Part shown: one piece after another, positions 62,089 through 64,000 of the stretch
How the letters are laid out: every line of letters begins with the position of its first letter
How positions within the stretch are numbered: the first letter of the stretch is position 1
NCBI RefSeq assembly: GCF_003148765.1
Contig: NZ_QGGV01000002.1
Coordinates: 124,001-188,000, forward strand
DNA from: Silicimonas algicola
GTDB taxonomy: Bacteria > Pseudomonadota > Alphaproteobacteria > Rhodobacterales > Rhodobacteraceae
DNA: 64,000 nt
Reading direction: 5' to 3'
Made by a program: the position numbers and the translations under genes
Notes under the pieces: generated by a model
What the model was told of the DNA's origin: nothing
What the model saw: only the letters and a program-made list of their open reading frames with translations
The model's database searches: none

Positions 62089-63429
62089 TCAGGCCAGCAT
62101 CCCCATGGGGTTCTCGAGGTTGGCCTTGATCGCCTCGAGCAGCTGCGCGCCGAGCGCTCCGTCGATGACGCGGTGGTCGACCGACAGCGTCACGCTCATC
62201 ACCGTCGCGACCTCGATTTCACCCGCGTCGTTGACGACGGGCTTCTTCACTCCGGCACCGACCGCAAGGATCGCGCCGTGAGGCGGGTTGATGACGGCGT
62301 CGAAGTTGTCGATGCCGAACATGCCCAGGTTCGAAACGGCGAAGCTGCCGCCCTGGTATTCGTCGGGCGCCAGCTTGCGGTCGCGTGCGCGGGCGGCGAG
62401 GTCCTTCATCTGCGCCGACAGGGTCGAGAGCGATTTCTGCTCGGCGTCCCGCAGGACAGGCGTGAACAATCCGCCTTCGATGGCGACGGCCACCGCCACG
62501 TCGGACGGCTTCAGCTTCAGGATACGGTCGCCCGCCCAGACCGCGTTTGCGTCCGGTACCTGCTGCAGCGCCAGCGCGCAGGCCTTGATGATGAAGTCGT
62601 TGACCGACAGCTTCACGCCGCGCGCCTCGAGCTGCTTGTTGAGTTGACCCCGAAAGGCCATCAGGGCGTCGAGCCGGATGTCGCGGCGCAGGTAGAAGTG
62701 CGGGATCGTCTGCTTGGCCTCGGTCAGGCGGGCGGCGATCGTCTTGCGCATACCGTCGAGCTTGACCTCCTGGTACTCCCGGCCCTGATACATCCGGGCG
62801 ACGGCATCTGCACCCAGTCCGGCGGGCATCGCGGGCTTCTGGCCCTCGGTCGCCTTCGGCGCCTCGGCGGCGGGTGCGGCGGCCTTGCCGGGTTCGGCGG
62901 TCTCGACGTCGGCCTTCACGATCCGGCCCTTCGGTCCCGATCCCTTGACCTGGTTCAGGTCGAGGCCCTTGTCCTTGGCGATCCGGCGCGCCAGCGGCGA
63001 GGCGAAGACGCGTTCGCCCTTGTTCTCGGACGCCTCGACCTTCGGAGCGGAGGCCTGACCGTCGTCGCCGCGGCCATAGCCCTTCTGCGGTTCGGTCGCG
63101 GAGGAGGCGCCGGCCGGAGCCGTCTTGGGGTCGGCCTCCTTCTTGGGCGCTTTGGCTTTCGTGTCGCCCAAGTCATCCGCGCTTTCGCCGTCGGCGAGAA
63201 TTACGGCGATCGGCGTGTTGACCTTCACGCCCTCGGTGCCCTCGGCCACGAGAAGCTTGCCGACGGTGCCTTCGTCCACCGCCTCGAACTCCATCGTCGC
63301 CTTGTCGGTCTCGATCTCGGCCAAAAGGTCGCCCGACGAGACGGTGTCGCCTTCCTTGACCAGCCATTTCGCCAGTGTGCCCTCCTCCATCGTGGGGGAG
63401 AGTGCGGGCATAAGGATTTCTATCGGCAT
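62089..63429 (-). CDS. pdhC: Pyruvate dehydrogenase complex E2, dihydrolipoamide acetyltransferase
   Basis: 446 aa. One lipoyl domain with Lys43 (ETDKATMEF), an Ala/Pro/Glu linker, the peripheral-subunit-binding domain ([29 protein letters not shown]), another linker and the catalytic domain ending in [14 protein letters not shown] with the active His and Asp. Transfers acetyl groups to CoA. It follows pdhB by 13 nt on the - strand. Confidence 0.96.
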   Translation of the reverse strand: MPIEILMPALSPTMEEGTLAKWLVKEGDTVSSGDLLAEIETDKATMEFEAVDEGTVGKLLVAEGTEGVKVNTPIAVILADGESADDLGDTKAKAPKKEADPKTAPAGASSATEPQKGYGRGDDGQASAPKVEASENKGERVFASPLARRIAKDKGLDLNQVKGSGPKGRIVKADVETAEPGKAAAPAAEAPKATEGQKPAMPAGLGADAVARMYQGREYQEVKLDGMRKTIAARLTEAKQTIPHFYLRRDIRLDALMAFRGQLNKQLEARGVKLSVNDFIIKACALALQQVPDANAVWAGDRILKLKPSDVAVAVAIEGGLFTPVLRDAEQKSLSTLSAQMKDLAARARDRKLAPDEYQGGSFAVSNLGMFGIDNFDAVINPPHGAILAVGAGVKKPVVNDAGEIEVATVMSVTLSVDHRVIDGALGAQLLEAIKANLENPMGMLA

Positions 63430-63442
63430 CGCGGTTCCCCCC

Positions 63443-64000
63443 TCAGCGATATGTCACGGCCTTCACCGCATCGATCACCTCTTTCACGCTGGTCAGCGCC
63501 AGCTTCTCGAGGTTCGCGGCATAAGGCATGGGCACGTCCTTGCCGGTGCATTTCAACACCGGCGCATCGAGATAGTCGAAGGCCTCGCGCATGATCTCGG
63601 ACCCGATGTGGTCGGACATGCAGGCGACAGGCCAGGCCTCTTCGATGGTGACGCAGCGGTTGGTCTTCTTCACGCTCTCGATCACGGTCGCCATGTCGAG
63701 GGGGCGCAACGTGCGGAGGTCGATGACCTCGGCTGCGATGCCCTCTTTCGCCAGTTCGTCGGCGGCCTGAAGGGCGTAGGTCATGCCTATGCCCCAGGAG
63801 ACGAGCGTCACATCCTCGCCCTCGCGCCAGATACGGGCCTTGCCGAAGGGAATGGTGAAGTCGCCGATCTTCGGCACGTCGAAGCTGCGGCCGTAGAGGA
63901 TCTCGTTCTCAAGGAAGACGACCGGGTTCGGATCGCGGATCGCCTGCTTCAGAAGGCCCTTCGCATCCGCGGCCGAATAGGGCTGCACGACCTTGAGGCC
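63443..64000 (-). CDS. pdhB: Pyruvate dehydrogenase E1 beta subunit (partial)
   Basis: The C-terminal ~185 residues of E1-beta: [91 protein letters not shown] and [20 protein letters not shown]. The gene continues past the window edge, where alphaproteobacterial E1-beta usually has its own lipoyl domain. It works with pdhA and pdhC to decarboxylate pyruvate. Confidence 0.95.
   Translation of the reverse strand, partial: GLKVVQPYSAADAKGLLKQAIRDPNPVVFLENEILYGRSFDVPKIGDFTIPFGKARIWREGEDVTLVSWGIGMTYALQAADELAKEGIAAEVIDLRTLRPLDMATVIESVKKTNRCVTIEEAWPVACMSDHIGSEIMREAFDYLDAPVLKCTGKDVPMPYAANLEKLALTSVKEVIDAVKAVTYR

Overview
The window is GC-rich alphaproteobacterial chromosome, most likely from a member of the Rhodobacteraceae (roseobacter/Rhodobacter group). 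The evidence is the complete 14-gene nuo cluster interleaved with small extra genes (including DUF5337 and DUF5333 proteins), a circularly permuted two-piece tmRNA gene, the alphaproteobacterial form of SspB, a tatABC operon, a pdhBC pair, and a degraded gene transfer agent (GTA) locus next to cysE.

Layout. 1-23.6 kb: respiratory complex I, all on the + strand, nuoA to nuoN. nuoA stands apart: it has its own promoter and terminator and is cut off from nuoB by a small exported protein and an antisense DUF4198 gene. nuoB has a candidate promoter of its own. Further non-nuo genes lie between nuoC and nuoD (sulfotransferase), D and E (exported repeat protein), E and F (a paralogue of the NuoE C-terminal domain, and DUF5337), F and G (EF-hand protein, membrane protein, DUF3291, lipoprotein, DUF5333), I and J (carboxymuconolactone-decarboxylase-like) and J and K (membrane-anchored protein). 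23.6-27.4 kb: birA, coaX, rnj and an OsmC-like gene. 27.4-33.3 kb (mostly - strand): DEAD-box helicase, a fusion of a sterol-desaturase-type membrane domain with a creatininase-like domain, a lipoprotein and prfC. 33.5-39.5 kb: two related barrel-type lipoproteins, an FAD/NAD(P)-binding protein, a divergent SDR, an orphan ABC ATPase and a WYL regulator with a clean palindromic operator. 39.6-47.5 kb: tatABC, a DUF815 ATPase, an SLC13-type permease with no ordinary start codon, DUF2267, sspB, a GGDEF-EAL protein, ssrA (tmRNA) and a DinB-like gene. 47.5-55.3 kb: an AcuI/YhdH-type reductase and the fatty-acid and cell-wall genes fabD-fabG-acpP and fabF-mltG, with a ureohydrolase and a PilZ protein between them. 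55.4-59.0 kb: the remains of a GTA cluster. 59.1-61.1 kb: cysE-cysK for cysteine synthesis. 61.1-64 kb (- strand): cupin, an AhpD-like protein, pdhC and partial pdhB.

The strongest unusual feature is the GTA remnant. A small-terminase-like gene is followed by one uninterrupted 795-codon reading frame. Its first ~149 residues are the ATPase half of the large terminase, and the rest is the C-terminal part of the last large tail (host-specificity) protein. The capsid, portal and most tail genes are absent, as if one in-frame deletion fused the two ends of the cluster. Next in interest are the desaturase-creatininase fusion, the tmRNA gene (encoded tag ANTNRAPVALAA) about 1.6 kb from sspB, and a permease that seems to start at ATC.

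All calls come from reading the sequence and from memory of protein families. No database search was possible.
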